Shown here in pieces: positions 8,511-18,011 of a stretch of 64,000 nucleotides of DNA. This DNA is from Anaerolineales bacterium. Lineage in GTDB: Bacteria; Chloroflexota; Anaerolineae; Anaerolineales; UBA11579. Location: NCBI GenBank assembly GCA_026129255.1, contig JAHCIJ010000001.1:620001-684000 (forward strand), given 5' to 3'. Position numbers and translations under genes: made by a program. Below the pieces are notes generated by a model. It had not been told where the DNA came from. It made no database searches and saw nothing but the letters and a program-made list of their open reading frames with translations. Each line of letters opens with the position of its first letter. Position 1 is the first letter of the stretch.

Positions 8511-10898
8511 ATGGCAAAAATTGCAAACTCCACTTTTGTGCGGGACGAAGTCCTCGCCGATTATCGGTTGGCGTATCGCAGCCGCCAGGCCAGCTTGATC
8601 GGTCGCCGCGAGGTGCTGAGTGGCAAGGCCAAGTTCGGCATTTTTGGAGATGGCAAAGAGCTGGCCCAGATCGCCATGGCCAGGGCTTTCCAGCCGGGTG
8701 ATTTCCGCTCCGGCTATTATCGTGACCAGACCTTCATGCTCGCCATCGGGGAGCACACGCTTGACCAGTTCTTTGCCCAGCTGTTTGCCAATACAGATCT
8801 GAAGGCGGAGCCTGCCACCGGCGGCCGCGCCATGAATGCTCACTTTGCCACGCGCAGCCTAAATCCGGATGGCTCGTGGAAAGCCATCGCAGACCAGAAG
8901 AATTCCTCCGCAGACATTTCGCCCACCGCCGCGCAGATGCCGCGCCTGGTGGGTCTGGCGCACGCCTCCAAGCTGTATCGCGAGGTCGAAGCGTTGCACG
9001 AGTTCACCCAGTTCTCGCGCAAGGGCAACGAAGTCGCCTTCGGCACCATCGGCAACGCCAGCAGCGCCGAGGGTATGTTCTGGGAGGCAGTCAACGCCAT
9101 CGGCGTGCTGCAGGCGCCTGCCGTGCTCTCGATCTGGGACGACGGCTACGGCATTTCCGTCTCGAACGAGCACCAGCTCACCGCCGATCTCTCGCGGCTG
9201 CTCTCCGGCTTCCAGCGCAGCCCGGGCGGCGATGACGGCTTTGACATCTACACCGTGCCTGGCTGGGATTATGTGGCTCTCATGGAAGCGTATGCCAAGG
9301 CGGCGGCCACCGCTCGCCAGAGCCATGTGCCGGCGATCCTGCACATCACCGAGGTGACCCAGCCGCAAGGCCACTCTACCTCCGGCAGCCACGAGCGCTA
9401 CAAGAGCGCCGAGCGCCTGCAGTGGGAGTTGGACTATGACTGCTTGCCGCGCTTCCGCAGTTGGATCGTAGAGCAGGGCATGGCCACAGAGGCCGAGCTT
9501 GACGCCTGGGAGGACGAAGACCGCCATGGAGTAGAGGCCATCCGCGCCCAAGCTTGGGATGCGTATACCAAGCCCATCTTGCAGGACATGCAGAATTTTG
9601 GCGACATGCTGGTTGAGGTGGCGGGCTCTTCTAAGCACGCCGCTGAGCTGAGCCAGATGGTGGCCGCCATGCAGGCCGCCGCTACGCCGCTGCGCCAGGA
9701 TATGCTGGTGGCCTACCGCAAGGCGATGACGCTGCTCAAAGACGAGGGGCTGCCCGGTAAGCCGCTGCTGGTGCGCTGGAAGCAGGAGCAAGACCAGATC
9801 GCCGAGGAGCGCTACGCTTCCTCGCTTTACACCCATGCCGCCGAGCGCGTGCCAGAGGTCAAGCCGGTCTATAGTGAATCCTCCCCGCTGCTGAATGGCT
9901 TCGAGATCGTCAATAAGGGCTTCAATGCCATGCTAGCGCGTGATCCCCGCGTGGTGGCCTTCGGCGAGGACCTCGGCCATCTGGGCGACGTCAATCAGGG
10001 TTTCGCTGGCCTGCAGGATATTTACGGCAAGCTGCGTGTAGCCGATACCGGCATCCGCGAAGCTACCATCATGGGCCAGGCCATCGGCATGGCCTTGCGC
10101 GGCCTGCGGCCCATCGCCGAGATTCAATATTTGGACTATTTGCTCTACGGCTTGCAGATCCTGTCTGACGATGTGGCTACGCTGCATTGGCGCACCAAGG
10201 GCGGCCAGAAGGCGCCGCTGATCGTGCGCACGCGTGGGCACCGCCTGGAGGGCATTTGGCACTCAGGCTCGCTGATGGCGGGGGCGCTGCACCTGCTGCG
10301 TGGCATGCTGATGCTGGTGCCGCGCAACATGACCCAGGCGGTGGGTTTCTATAACACGCTGCTGGCGGCTGATGAGCCCGCCATTGTGGTGGAGGTGCTC
10401 AACGGCTACCGCCTCAAGGAGCGCCTGCCCGACAACATTGCCGAGTTCACCGTGCCAGTAGGCGTGCCTGAGGTGTTGCGCGAGGGCAAGGATGTCACCG
10501 TGGTGACCTATGGCCCGTTGTGCCGCATCGCTGCCGAGGCGGCCGAAGCGCTGGCTGCGCAGGATATTGACGTAGAACTGATCGACGTCCAGTCGCTCAT
10601 GCCGTTTGATCTGCATGGCCGCATTGTCGAATCGCTGCAGAAGACAAACCGCATCCTGTTCCTGGATGAGGATGTGCCCGGCGGCACGTCTGCCTTTATG
10701 CTGCAGGAGGTCCTGGAGAAGCAGGGCGGCTACCGCTGGCTGGACAGCGCCCCGCGCACGCTAACCGGTAAAGCACACCGCCCAGCCTACGGCAGCGATG
10801 GCAACTACTGGTCCAAGCCCAATGCAGAAGACATTTTCTACACGGTCTACCGCATGATGCACGAGGCGCAGCCCCAGCGCTATCCGTTGTTCTTTTAG
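8511..10898 (+). CDS. Fused 2-oxoacid dehydrogenase E1 (alpha plus beta subunits)
   Basis: A 795-residue thiamine-diphosphate enzyme with alpha and beta parts in one chain. The alpha part (about 1-410) has the cofactor region EGMFWEAVNAIG...WDDGYGIS (about 185-222). The beta part (about 460-795) has VVAFGEDLGHLGDVNQGF, HRLEGIWHSGSL and a C-terminal VTYGPLCRIAAEAAEAL region typical of pyruvate or branched-chain 2-oxoacid dehydrogenase E1 beta. It would carry out decarboxylation and transfer to a lipoyl E2, but no E2 or E3 gene is in the window, so the substrate cannot be named. A Shine-Dalgarno (GAAGGAAT) precedes the ATG. It is convergent with the sigma-54 module and overlaps its last gene by 4 nt. 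Confidence 0.85.
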   Translation: MAKIANSTFVRDEVLADYRLAYRSRQASLIGRREVLSGKAKFGIFGDGKELAQIAMARAFQPGDFRSGYYRDQTFMLAIGEHTLDQFFAQLFANTDLKAEPATGGRAMNAHFATRSLNPDGSWKAIADQKNSSADISPTAAQMPRLVGLAHASKLYREVEALHEFTQFSRKGNEVAFGTIGNASSAEGMFWEAVNAIGVLQAPAVLSIWDDGYGISVSNEHQLTADLSRLLSGFQRSPGGDDGFDIYTVPGWDYVALMEAYAKAAATARQSHVPAILHITEVTQPQGHSTSGSHERYKSAERLQWELDYDCLPRFRSWIVEQGMATEAELDAWEDEDRHGVEAIRAQAWDAYTKPILQDMQNFGDMLVEVAGSSKHAAELSQMVAAMQAAATPLRQDMLVAYRKAMTLLKDEGLPGKPLLVRWKQEQDQIAEERYASSLYTHAAERVPEVKPVYSESSPLLNGFEIVNKGFNAMLARDPRVVAFGEDLGHLGDVNQGFAGLQDIYGKLRVADTGIREATIMGQAIGMALRGLRPIAEIQYLDYLLYGLQILSDDVATLHWRTKGGQKAPLIVRTRGHRLEGIWHSGSLMAGALHLLRGMLMLVPRNMTQAVGFYNTLLAADEPAIVVEVLNGYRLKERLPDNIAEFTVPVGVPEVLREGKDVTVVTYGPLCRIAAEAAEALAAQDIDVELIDVQSLMPFDLHGRIVESLQKTNRILFLDEDVPGGTSAFMLQEVLEKQGGYRWLDSAPRTLTGKAHRPAYGSDGNYWSKPNAEDIFYTVYRMMHEAQPQRYPLFF

Positions 10899-13243
10899 TT
10901 TTCTTGTATGGGGATACGCACGGTGAAGGATGTGCCGTGCTGTGGCTGGCTGAGGAAGCTGATGCCGCCGCCATGCAGCTCAGCGATCTCTTTAACTAGC
11001 GCCAACCCAAGCCCTGTGCCGCCAAAGCGGCGTGAGCTGCTGCCATCCACCTGATAGAAGCGGTCAAAGATGTACTCTTGCTGGTCGGGCGGGATGCCGA
11101 TGCCTGTGTCGCTGATGCACAGGCACAGCGTTGTACCCTCCACCCAAGCGCGCAAGGAGACTTTGCCTTGCGGCGTGAATTTGATGGCGTTGTCCATCAG
11201 GCTGTTGATCATTGTGCGCAGCAGGGTTTCTTCGCCGTAGATCGGCGGCATGCTGTTGGGCACATCCCACTCCAGCTCCAGTTGCTGGGCCAGTGTTCTG
11301 GCGTGCAGGCTGGGGTAGCTGGCAGCGAGCACATCGCCCATGTAAATGGTGGTGAACTCGCTGCGCTGGTCTTGCAGGTTGAGCAGCGAGGTCAGGTCTT
11401 CTACCAGCTGCGTTAGCATGCTGGTGCGGCGGGCAATGATCTCCACCGGTTCGCTGTAGGCCTCGGGCAGCGGGCCAAGATCACCACTGTGCAGGATCTC
11501 AATATAGCCACTGACGATCGAGAGCGGTGTGCGGAACTCGTGCGAGACATTTTGCACAAACTGGTCTCGCAGGCGCGCCAGTTCCTCCTGCTGCTTGAGG
11601 GTGTCGGCCAGTTCTTTGGCGCGGCGCTCGGTATCCGCCAGCAAGCGGATGCGCTCCAGCGCCAGAGAGATCTGCCCGGCTAGCGCTTCCAGCAGTTGCA
11701 GGTCTGTTTGCGAGAAGGCGTTCGGGCTGTGGTGCTCGGTGTCCAGTACGCCGACCACCTCGCCATTGATGCGCAGCGGCACACACATTTCAGAGCGCAC
11801 GCGCTCGTCCACCATCAAGTAATCCGGGTCACGGCGAACGTCGCCCACCATCAAGGAGCGACCCGTGCGCGCCACCGCGCCGGTGATGCCGCGCCCCAAC
11901 GGAATGTTGGGAGTGGGGTGGTTGTCCAGCTGGTGATAAGCCTTGTGCTCCAACACCCGGCGGGTGGGGTCAATAAGCAGGATGCCAAAATTGTCTGAGA
12001 AGAGCGATTTGCCCACCACGCGCCCGGCCTCGGCCAGAAATTCTTCTTCGTTTGTACTGGCCATGCCCGCCGTAGCGATGGCATGCAGGGCGCGGGTCTC
12101 GTCCAGATGGCGGCGGGAGAGCAGCAGCAAGCGCTTGTTGTGGATCACTGTGCCAAGTTGGTTGCACAGGATCTGCAGTGCATTGAGATCATCCGTGCCG
12201 AGCTCGACATCTTTGTTACTGATCACATCCAGTACGCCAAACAAGCGTGCGCCTTCCATAATGGGTACGGCGATCTCAGAGCGCGCTTCCTCCAGGTCCG
12301 CATGGTGCAGGTACAGCGGGTCTTTGCGCACATCGCTGGCGAGGTACGGCTTGCGCGTGCGCGCCACATGCGCAATGATGCTTTTGCCGTGCGGCGTTGA
12401 GCCCACCGGGAAGCTGGGCATCAACGTGTTGACATGCCCGCCCTGGCTGAGGGCATTCAGCGTCAGATCGCTGGTGCCCTGGCTGAGCGTGAGGATGGAG
12501 ACATGGTGCAGGCCAAAGCGCTCGGCGATGACCTGCGTGACCGCCCTGAGGAAGTCATCCACATCGTTGCTTGTGGTGGCGGCCAAACCAATCTCTGCGG
12601 CGGCTTGCAGTTGGGCGCTGCGCTGGCTGAGCAGCGAGCGGCTGTGCTCAACGCTTATGAATGATTTGCGCAGCGCCTGCTCACCGATGATGGCCATCAG
12701 GGCGACCAGGCCAAAGTTCAGGATGACGATGATCGCCGGAGCCCAATCAGGCTGCCCGGCGCTGTCTGGGTTGATGATGGCCGTGTAGGCCACCACAGCA
12801 GCGCTCAGCGCGGCCAGGCTGAGGCCGCCCACCGGCCCAATCAGCACGCCCGCCACGAGGATGACGGTATACAGCGTGCTCACGCTGGTGCTGGTGATCG
12901 AGCCGATCTCCAGCACCCACAAGGAGACCACGAGCCACAACCCCAGCGTATACATGAGCGATGCCAGGCGCGGCTTGCGCAGATGCAGTACGGCCAGGCA
13001 GAGCGCCTGCAGCCCTGCAACCATGATCTCGTAATAGATATTGAGGTATTCCGTGGCCGGTAGCAGCAGGGTGATGCCGATATGTACGAGGATGATGCTC
13101 AGACCGACCCATAGCACGAAGTTGAGCACGCCAGCCTGGCGGGTGCGGGTAGGGTCTTGAAATCGAGGGGCGCGCATGAAGTCTGGCCAACGCACGCGCG
13201 AAAGCAACGTTCCCCCCTCTGCTGGGCCGTGGGTTTGCTTCAT
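10895..13243 (-). CDS. Membrane GAF-domain sensor histidine kinase
   Basis: A 782-residue kinase. The N-terminal 200 residues hold six or so transmembrane helices; two GAF domains follow (about 230-385 and 400-545), then a HisKA domain with the phospho-acceptor motif [10 protein letters not shown] (about 570) and a HATPase domain ending in [19 protein letters not shown] (about 750-768). Its start is 44 nt after the sigma-54 activator gene on the same strand, so it is the last gene of the rpoN module. It may feed the same response regulator or an unlinked one, since only one receiver gene is present here. Ligand of the GAF domains unknown. Confidence 0.9.
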   Translation of the reverse strand: MKQTHGPAEGGTLLSRVRWPDFMRAPRFQDPTRTRQAGVLNFVLWVGLSIILVHIGITLLLPATEYLNIYYEIMVAGLQALCLAVLHLRKPRLASLMYTLGLWLVVSLWVLEIGSITSTSVSTLYTVILVAGVLIGPVGGLSLAALSAAVVAYTAIINPDSAGQPDWAPAIIVILNFGLVALMAIIGEQALRKSFISVEHSRSLLSQRSAQLQAAAEIGLAATTSNDVDDFLRAVTQVIAERFGLHHVSILTLSQGTSDLTLNALSQGGHVNTLMPSFPVGSTPHGKSIIAHVARTRKPYLASDVRKDPLYLHHADLEEARSEIAVPIMEGARLFGVLDVISNKDVELGTDDLNALQILCNQLGTVIHNKRLLLLSRRHLDETRALHAIATAGMASTNEEEFLAEAGRVVGKSLFSDNFGILLIDPTRRVLEHKAYHQLDNHPTPNIPLGRGITGAVARTGRSLMVGDVRRDPDYLMVDERVRSEMCVPLRINGEVVGVLDTEHHSPNAFSQTDLQLLEALAGQISLALERIRLLADTERRAKELADTLKQQEELARLRDQFVQNVSHEFRTPLSIVSGYIEILHSGDLGPLPEAYSEPVEIIARRTSMLTQLVEDLTSLLNLQDQRSEFTTIYMGDVLAASYPSLHARTLAQQLELEWDVPNSMPPIYGEETLLRTMINSLMDNAIKFTPQGKVSLRAWVEGTTLCLCISDTGIGIPPDQQEYIFDRFYQVDGSSSRRFGGTGLGLALVKEIAELHGGGISFLSQPQHGTSFTVRIPIQEN

Positions 13244-13287
13244 GGCTATGAAAGGCTGCAGTACTTGGTTGTAGTAGCTGTGGGTGC

Positions 13288-14466
13288 CTATTTCTTCTTT
13301 TTGGCGGGTACTGCTTCGCTGAGCTCGGCGGGCAGGTGTTGCACGCCGATGGCCGGGTCATCGCAAAACAGGATAGCACGCTCTAAAACGTTGCGCAACT
13401 CACGGATGTTACCTGGCCATGGATAGGCCATCAGGATCTCCATGGCTTGCTGGGAGACGTCTTGTACGTTCTTGCCTATGCTGGCATTGAACTGGCGCAT
13501 GAAGAAACCCACCAGCTCCGGGATGTCCTGCTTGCGCTCACGCAGAGGCGGCACTTGGAGTTGAAGCGTATTGAGGCGAAACAGCAGATCTTGACGGAAC
13601 TCGCCCTTCTCGATCATTTCTGGCAGGTTGCGGTTGGAGGCAGAGACGAGCTGCACATCTACTTTGATGAGCACGTTGCCACCCATGCGGCGGAAGGAGC
13701 GGTCTTCCAGCGCGCGCAGCAACTTGGCTTGCATGTCCGGCGCCATGGAAGAGATCTCGTCGAGGAACAGGACGCCGTCGTTGGCTTGCTCCATCAAGCC
13801 GATCTTTTTCTTGTCGGCGCCGGTGTAGGCGCCGACCTCGTGGCCAAACAGCTCTGACTCGATCATAGTGTTCTGGAATGAAGCGCAGTTGATCGCCATA
13901 AAGGGCTTGTCTCGGCGCGGGCCGGATGCGTGAATGGCCTTGGCCACCAACTCTTTGCCTACACCGGTCTCGCCCTGGATCAGGATGGAAACGCCCGCCT
14001 GCGCACCGCGCGCGGCTTGCTCCATTAATTCTTTCATCTTGCTGCTGTTGCCCAGTACAAAGTCTCCATACTGGTGCTCGCGCAGGTGTTGCAGCTCGCG
14101 GCGCATGGCCACGAGCTCACCGGCGCGCTCAATTGCTTTTTGCAGTTGCTTGAGGTCTACCGGCTTTTGTAGAAAGTCATGTGCACCGTTCTTCATGGCG
14201 CGCACAGCCATTTCGATCTCGCCATGTCCGGTGATGACGATCATCAACGGGCGGTTTGGAAAGCTCTCTTCCAGTAGGCTGGTACCCAGACCGTCTGGCA
14301 GCATCTCGTCCAGCAGCACTACATCCACGTTGCCTTGTTCCAGGATGGCGCGGCCGCTCTTGAGATCAGCCGCATCCAGCACTTCGTAGTTGTTTTTGGC
14401 AAGGATCACGCCCATGCTGTCGCGCACAGGCTTTTCATCATCCAGAACGAGAATGGTCAGGCTCAT
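13288..14466 (-). CDS. NtrC-type sigma-54 activator lacking a DNA-binding domain
   Basis: A 392-residue response regulator. The receiver domain (1-125) carries the phosphoacceptor Asp53 in LLDEMLPDG and Lys near 102. The AAA+ domain has Walker A GETGVGKE (about 165-172), the sigma-54 contact loop as GAYTGA instead of GAFTGA (about 216-221), Walker B GVLFLDEIS and arginine-finger region FRQDLLFRL. After the AAA+ lid (PWPGNIRELRNVLERA) only about 25 residues remain, ending in four lysines, so the Fis-type HTH of NtrC is absent. It lies 26 nt downstream of its likely partner kinase. It would activate sigma-54 polymerase from solution, as described for other activators of this architecture. Confidence 0.92.
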   Translation of the reverse strand: MSLTILVLDDEKPVRDSMGVILAKNNYEVLDAADLKSGRAILEQGNVDVVLLDEMLPDGLGTSLLEESFPNRPLMIVITGHGEIEMAVRAMKNGAHDFLQKPVDLKQLQKAIERAGELVAMRRELQHLREHQYGDFVLGNSSKMKELMEQAARGAQAGVSILIQGETGVGKELVAKAIHASGPRRDKPFMAINCASFQNTMIESELFGHEVGAYTGADKKKIGLMEQANDGVLFLDEISSMAPDMQAKLLRALEDRSFRRMGGNVLIKVDVQLVSASNRNLPEMIEKGEFRQDLLFRLNTLQLQVPPLRERKQDIPELVGFFMRQFNASIGKNVQDVSQQAMEILMAYPWPGNIRELRNVLERAILFCDDPAIGVQHLPAELSEAVPAKKKK

Positions 14467-14492
14467 TGAGTGCAGGTTCCTTTCCGCTGAAG

Positions 14493-16397
14493 CTACTCGG
14501 CTTTGGGCAAACGGATCTTGAACATCGTGCCGCCGGGGAAGCTATCCACCGTGATCTCGCCCTTGTGCGCCATCACCAGTCTCTTGATGATCGCCAGGCC
14601 GAGGCCGCTGCCCTCGCTGCCCTTGGTGGAGAAGAACGGCTCGAAGATACGCGAGCGGATCTCCTCGGGGATGCCGGGGCCATTGTCTGAGACGATGATC
14701 TCGACCATGCCATCCCAGGCCAGGCTGATGTGTACCGCCAGCAGGCCGCTGGTCTGGCCGTTCATGGCCTGGATGGCATTGGTGAACAGGTTAGTGAAGA
14801 CTTGGTCGAGCGCATGGGCATCGCCCATGATGAGCGGGATGTCTCCATTGATCTCGACATGGCCCTGGATGTTCTTGCGCTGCATACGCGCCCGCCAGCG
14901 CGCGATCTGCCCTTCGCAGAACTCCACAATGTTCAGGGGCTCTGGCTCATGGGCGCGGCCGCGCGCTACGCTGAGCATCAGGCGCATATAGCGCGCCAGA
15001 CGCTCGCATTCTTCCATGATGAGGGTCAGCTGTTGTTGCAGTGGATCGTCTTCCGGTTGGTTGGTCTGGATGGCCGACGAGGTGAGGTTGATGTTATTGA
15101 GCGTGTTTTGCATTTCATGGGCAAACACCGAGGCTACATCGCCCAGCCAGGTGCGGTCATTCATTTGCAGGGTTTGCAGATGGAAGGCCTCGTGCTCACT
15201 GAGGTCGCTCAGAATAATGGCCAGGCGGGCGGTCTTGTTTTTGGGTGCGATCGGGGCGATGCGCACCAGTGCCAGGAACTCCTGCCCATCACGGCGCAGC
15301 AGCTTGCGCTTGCCCAGCTCCATCACTTGCTTGCCCTCAAGAGCCAGCTCGAGCTCGGGCAGCAGCGTGCGCAGGCCGATGAGCACATCCTGTACGGGCC
15401 GGTTGAGCACCTCGGCCTGCGAATAGCCCAACATGGCCTCGGCTGCCATGTTGACCTCCGTCAGTTTGAGCGCGGTATCCGTAAACAGCACCGCGTCCTG
15501 CATTTGCTCGTACAGGGCGGCCAGAATGGCGTCGTTTTCGCTGAGGCGAGCGGCATCCTGCTGCCAGGTGCGGCTCATGCGCGCGTTGATCGAGGCCGTG
15601 GCCGCGCTGGTGGCGAGGATTTGCAACAGCGTCAGCAGCTCCTCGCTGGGGCGGCCGTCTTCGTGCGCGGCAGCCAGCAGGCCTTGCTCCGGCTCGGTAA
15701 GGTCGAGCGGGGTGCTGGCCAGGTAACTCAACTTGCTGGCATGCGCGGCGCGCTGCAGCGGCGTTTCCAGGCTGCGGCCGGGCTGCCAGAGCTTGGGCGC
15801 CTGCAGCGCGGCCAGCTCGTCTGTGCTGAGGGTGGGTGGGAAGTCTATCCCGCTGCCGTGTACGGCCTGCACCTGCAAACCGCCGTCGGCGGCTGGCGTG
15901 TACAGCACCAGGTGGCGGGCGCCGGTGAGCAGCGCCCCGGCCTGCAAGACCTGGCGATAGGCCGAGGCCAACTCGGGCTGCAGCGCCGCCTGGCTGAGCA
16001 GGTGCAGCGCTTCCCAGCGTTGGCGGCTGTCATCGGCCGTGGCTTGTGCCGTGGAGGGCTCCAAAGTGATGGCCAGCCAGTGCTCGGTGCCGCCCAGGGC
16101 GGCCACGCTGGCTTGCACGCTGGCGTTTTGGTTGTTGCGCTTGACCAGCGCCACGGCTTGCTTGCCGTGCTCGTCTAGAGCCAACTCAGGCAGCAACGTA
16201 TTGACGTTGAGCTCGCTCAGCTCTTTGCGCGTGAAAGCGCTCAGCTGCGTGGCAGCGCCATTGGAAAACAAAATGCGCCCAGAGCGGGCGCTGGCGATCA
16301 GGGTGGGGGAAGGCAGTAGATCCAGCAGGGCGTGAATTTCTTCGCTGCCGATGTTGCGACGTTTGAAGAGAGAGAGATCGTTAATCGTGAGTGTCAT
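14493..16397 (-). CDS. NtrB-like PAS/GAF histidine kinase
   Basis: A 634-residue cytosolic kinase with no transmembrane segment. A PAS domain (about 20-120), a GAF-like domain (about 135-290) and a second PAS domain (about 300-420) precede a histidine phosphoacceptor helix with FAHEMQNTLNNI (about 435-446) and a HATPase domain ending in GSEGSGLGLAIIKRLVMAHKGEI (about 600-622 with ATP lid). This H-box is of the NtrB/AtoS kind. The ATG follows the rpoN stop directly (TAAATG), so the two are translationally coupled. It is the probable partner of the activator encoded 26 nt downstream. The signal sensed is unknown. Confidence 0.88.
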   Translation of the reverse strand: MTLTINDLSLFKRRNIGSEEIHALLDLLPSPTLIASARSGRILFSNGAATQLSAFTRKELSELNVNTLLPELALDEHGKQAVALVKRNNQNASVQASVAALGGTEHWLAITLEPSTAQATADDSRQRWEALHLLSQAALQPELASAYRQVLQAGALLTGARHLVLYTPAADGGLQVQAVHGSGIDFPPTLSTDELAALQAPKLWQPGRSLETPLQRAAHASKLSYLASTPLDLTEPEQGLLAAAHEDGRPSEELLTLLQILATSAATASINARMSRTWQQDAARLSENDAILAALYEQMQDAVLFTDTALKLTEVNMAAEAMLGYSQAEVLNRPVQDVLIGLRTLLPELELALEGKQVMELGKRKLLRRDGQEFLALVRIAPIAPKNKTARLAIILSDLSEHEAFHLQTLQMNDRTWLGDVASVFAHEMQNTLNNINLTSSAIQTNQPEDDPLQQQLTLIMEECERLARYMRLMLSVARGRAHEPEPLNIVEFCEGQIARWRARMQRKNIQGHVEINGDIPLIMGDAHALDQVFTNLFTNAIQAMNGQTSGLLAVHISLAWDGMVEIIVSDNGPGIPEEIRSRIFEPFFSTKGSEGSGLGLAIIKRLVMAHKGEITVDSFPGGTMFKIRLPKAE

Positions 16398-17807
16398 TTA
16401 GCCAACGGCCTGCGGCTTACGGAGGTGCGCCGGCAGGATGCCCTCCATTGTGCGATATTTTGCCACGGTGCGCCGGGCTATATCGTAGCCTTCTTTGGCC
16501 AGCAGTTTGGCCAGCGTGGTATCGCTTAGCGGTTTGGGCTCGTCTTTCACGATCTTCTTCAACGCGGTACGGATGTGCAAGCTGCGGTCAAAGAATTGCG
16601 CCAGCGGCACGATCTTGCCTGAGGGCAGCTCAACGGATTTGCCAGCCACAGCCCGCGAGACGGTCGACTCGTGTACGCCCAGCTCATCTGCGATCGTGGC
16701 GCGGGTAAAGGGGCGCAGGTGTGCATCGCCGCTCAGAATGAATTCGCGCTGCACCACGGCCAGCACTTGCATCAGGCGCACGATGGCCTGGTTGCGCTGC
16801 GCCAGACACTTGATGAGCAAGTTGGCCTGCTCCAGGTCGATCTTCCATTGTTCAGATTTGTCTTCAGGCGCATCTTGCAGCGCGTCCTGAAACAACGGGT
16901 TCACGCGCAGCACGCCGCGCAGCGGCCAGGTCACTTCGACCACCATGCGGCCATCCTCTTGCATCTTGATGATGAGGTCGGGGCGTTGGTAGACCTGGGG
17001 TGCATCCACGGCCTGCGTGCGCAGGCTGCCCCAATGGGCGCGGGCCGGGAACGGGTTCAGATTGGCGGCGATGAACTCGGCAACCTGCTGTGCTTTCGCT
17101 TTGCTCACGCCCAGCAGGCTGCCGAGCTCGGTGTATTGTTTCTTGCTCAGCGCGTTGAGGCCATCGGTGATGGCACGCGCACACAAGTCGAAGTTGGGCA
17201 CCTTGTCGCCCAGGGAGCGCAGTTGCGTCAGCATGGCTTCGCTGGTGGAGTCGGCACCCACACCCACTGGGTCGGCCAGCATGATCATTTGTGCCACATC
17301 TTCCACATCGGTGACGGGCACATGGTAGTAGCGCGCCACTTCGATCAGGGGCACCGTGCGCAGGCCGTCATCGTCCAGCGTGCTCAGCAGGTGGGCAGCG
17401 ATGAGCTGCTCCTGCTCGTTGAGCTCGCTGGCGATCTGGCGCAGCACATAGCTGGCCAGATCTTCCGGCTGGGCGGCGTTGAAGTCTTCGGGGATCTCTT
17501 CGCCGCTGCGTGTGCCGCGGCCGTAGCCATCTTCCGGCGGAGCGATGAACACCACCGGCTCATCACCCTTGGCGCTGTCCTTCGGGGCGCAGGCGCCGCA
17601 GTAGGCGCCGGGGCGCAGCTGGCGCCCGCAATAGGGGCAATGGCGGCCCTCGAGCAGCTCCAGGGCGGGGTTGGCCGCCAGCGCCGATTCGATCTTCTGG
17701 TTCAATTCTTGCAAGTTAAGCCCTAACAGGCTCATGGTTTGAGCCAGGTGGGCGGTGGCTTGCGGGCGCTGGATCGGACTTGGGCGCAGACTAGGGGTGA
17801 AGGCCAT
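16398..17807 (-). CDS. rpoN: RNA polymerase sigma-54 factor
   Basis: A 469-residue sigma-54. Region I (1-50) has the Gln/Leu-rich LAQTMSLLGLNLQELNQKI pattern that contacts activators; the core-binding part spans about 110-290; an HTH with GVHESTVSRAVAGK (about 370-383) reads the -12 element; the RpoN box ARRTVAKYR (about 444-452) reads the -24 element and is canonical. Between region I and the core-binding part lies an unusual zinc ribbon with Cys57, Cys60, Cys70 and Cys73. Start supported by CAGGAG 7 nt upstream. First gene of a four-gene operon with two kinases and a sigma-54 activator. Overlapping sigma-70 and sigma-54-like promoters precede it. Confidence 0.95.
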   Translation of the reverse strand: MAFTPSLRPSPIQRPQATAHLAQTMSLLGLNLQELNQKIESALAANPALELLEGRHCPYCGRQLRPGAYCGACAPKDSAKGDEPVVFIAPPEDGYGRGTRSGEEIPEDFNAAQPEDLASYVLRQIASELNEQEQLIAAHLLSTLDDDGLRTVPLIEVARYYHVPVTDVEDVAQMIMLADPVGVGADSTSEAMLTQLRSLGDKVPNFDLCARAITDGLNALSKKQYTELGSLLGVSKAKAQQVAEFIAANLNPFPARAHWGSLRTQAVDAPQVYQRPDLIIKMQEDGRMVVEVTWPLRGVLRVNPLFQDALQDAPEDKSEQWKIDLEQANLLIKCLAQRNQAIVRLMQVLAVVQREFILSGDAHLRPFTRATIADELGVHESTVSRAVAGKSVELPSGKIVPLAQFFDRSLHIRTALKKIVKDEPKPLSDTTLAKLLAKEGYDIARRTVAKYRTMEGILPAHLRKPQAVG

Positions 17808-17830
17808 TTTTGTGCTCCTGAAGCGAGTGG

Positions 17831-17859
17831 ATTATAGGGATACACCCCTAAAGATGCAA
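17831..17859 (-). promoter_or_regulatory. Sigma-70 promoter of rpoN
   Basis: On the minus strand TTGCAT (17859-17854), a 17-nt spacer and TATAAT (17836-17831). Transcript start expected near 17824, just before the Shine-Dalgarno at 17820-17815. Confidence 0.75.
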
Positions 17860-17871
17860 GTTCTATGCCAG
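17855..17871 (-). promoter_or_regulatory. Sigma-54-like (-24/-12) promoter of rpoN
   Basis: Minus strand reads CTGGCATAGAACTTGCA against the consensus YTGGCACGRNNNTTGCW: both invariant doublets (GG, GC) and their spacing are kept, with two mismatches. Its TTGCA is also the start of the sigma-70 -35 box TTGCAT, so the two polymerase forms would compete. Confidence 0.5.
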
Positions 17872-17882
17872 CCCAGTTTGGG

Positions 17883-17988
17883 GCCCTCACCCGTTAGCGT
17901 TTCGCTTGGGTGGACTATAAAGTTTCCCTCTCCCTTAGGGAGAGGGAAAGGAGACTTCCATCCGGTGAGTGATTCAATGGGTGAGGGC
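17883..17988. repeat. Nested inverted-repeat element upstream of trmFO
   Basis: GCCCTCACCC (17883-17892) and GGGTGAGGGC (17979-17988) form the outer arms; inside is a perfect 12-bp stem TTTCCCTCTCCC/GGGAGAGGGAAA with loop TTA (17923-17949). No coding content. It lies between the rpoN promoters and the trmFO start. Confidence 0.7.
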
Positions 17989-18011
17989 ACACTTTGATAA
18001 AATGACCCGTA

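Noticed and set aside
14730..16178. 482-residue reading frame opposite the NtrB-like kinase
   Set aside because: Antisense shadow with no recognisable domains; the minus-strand kinase is complete.
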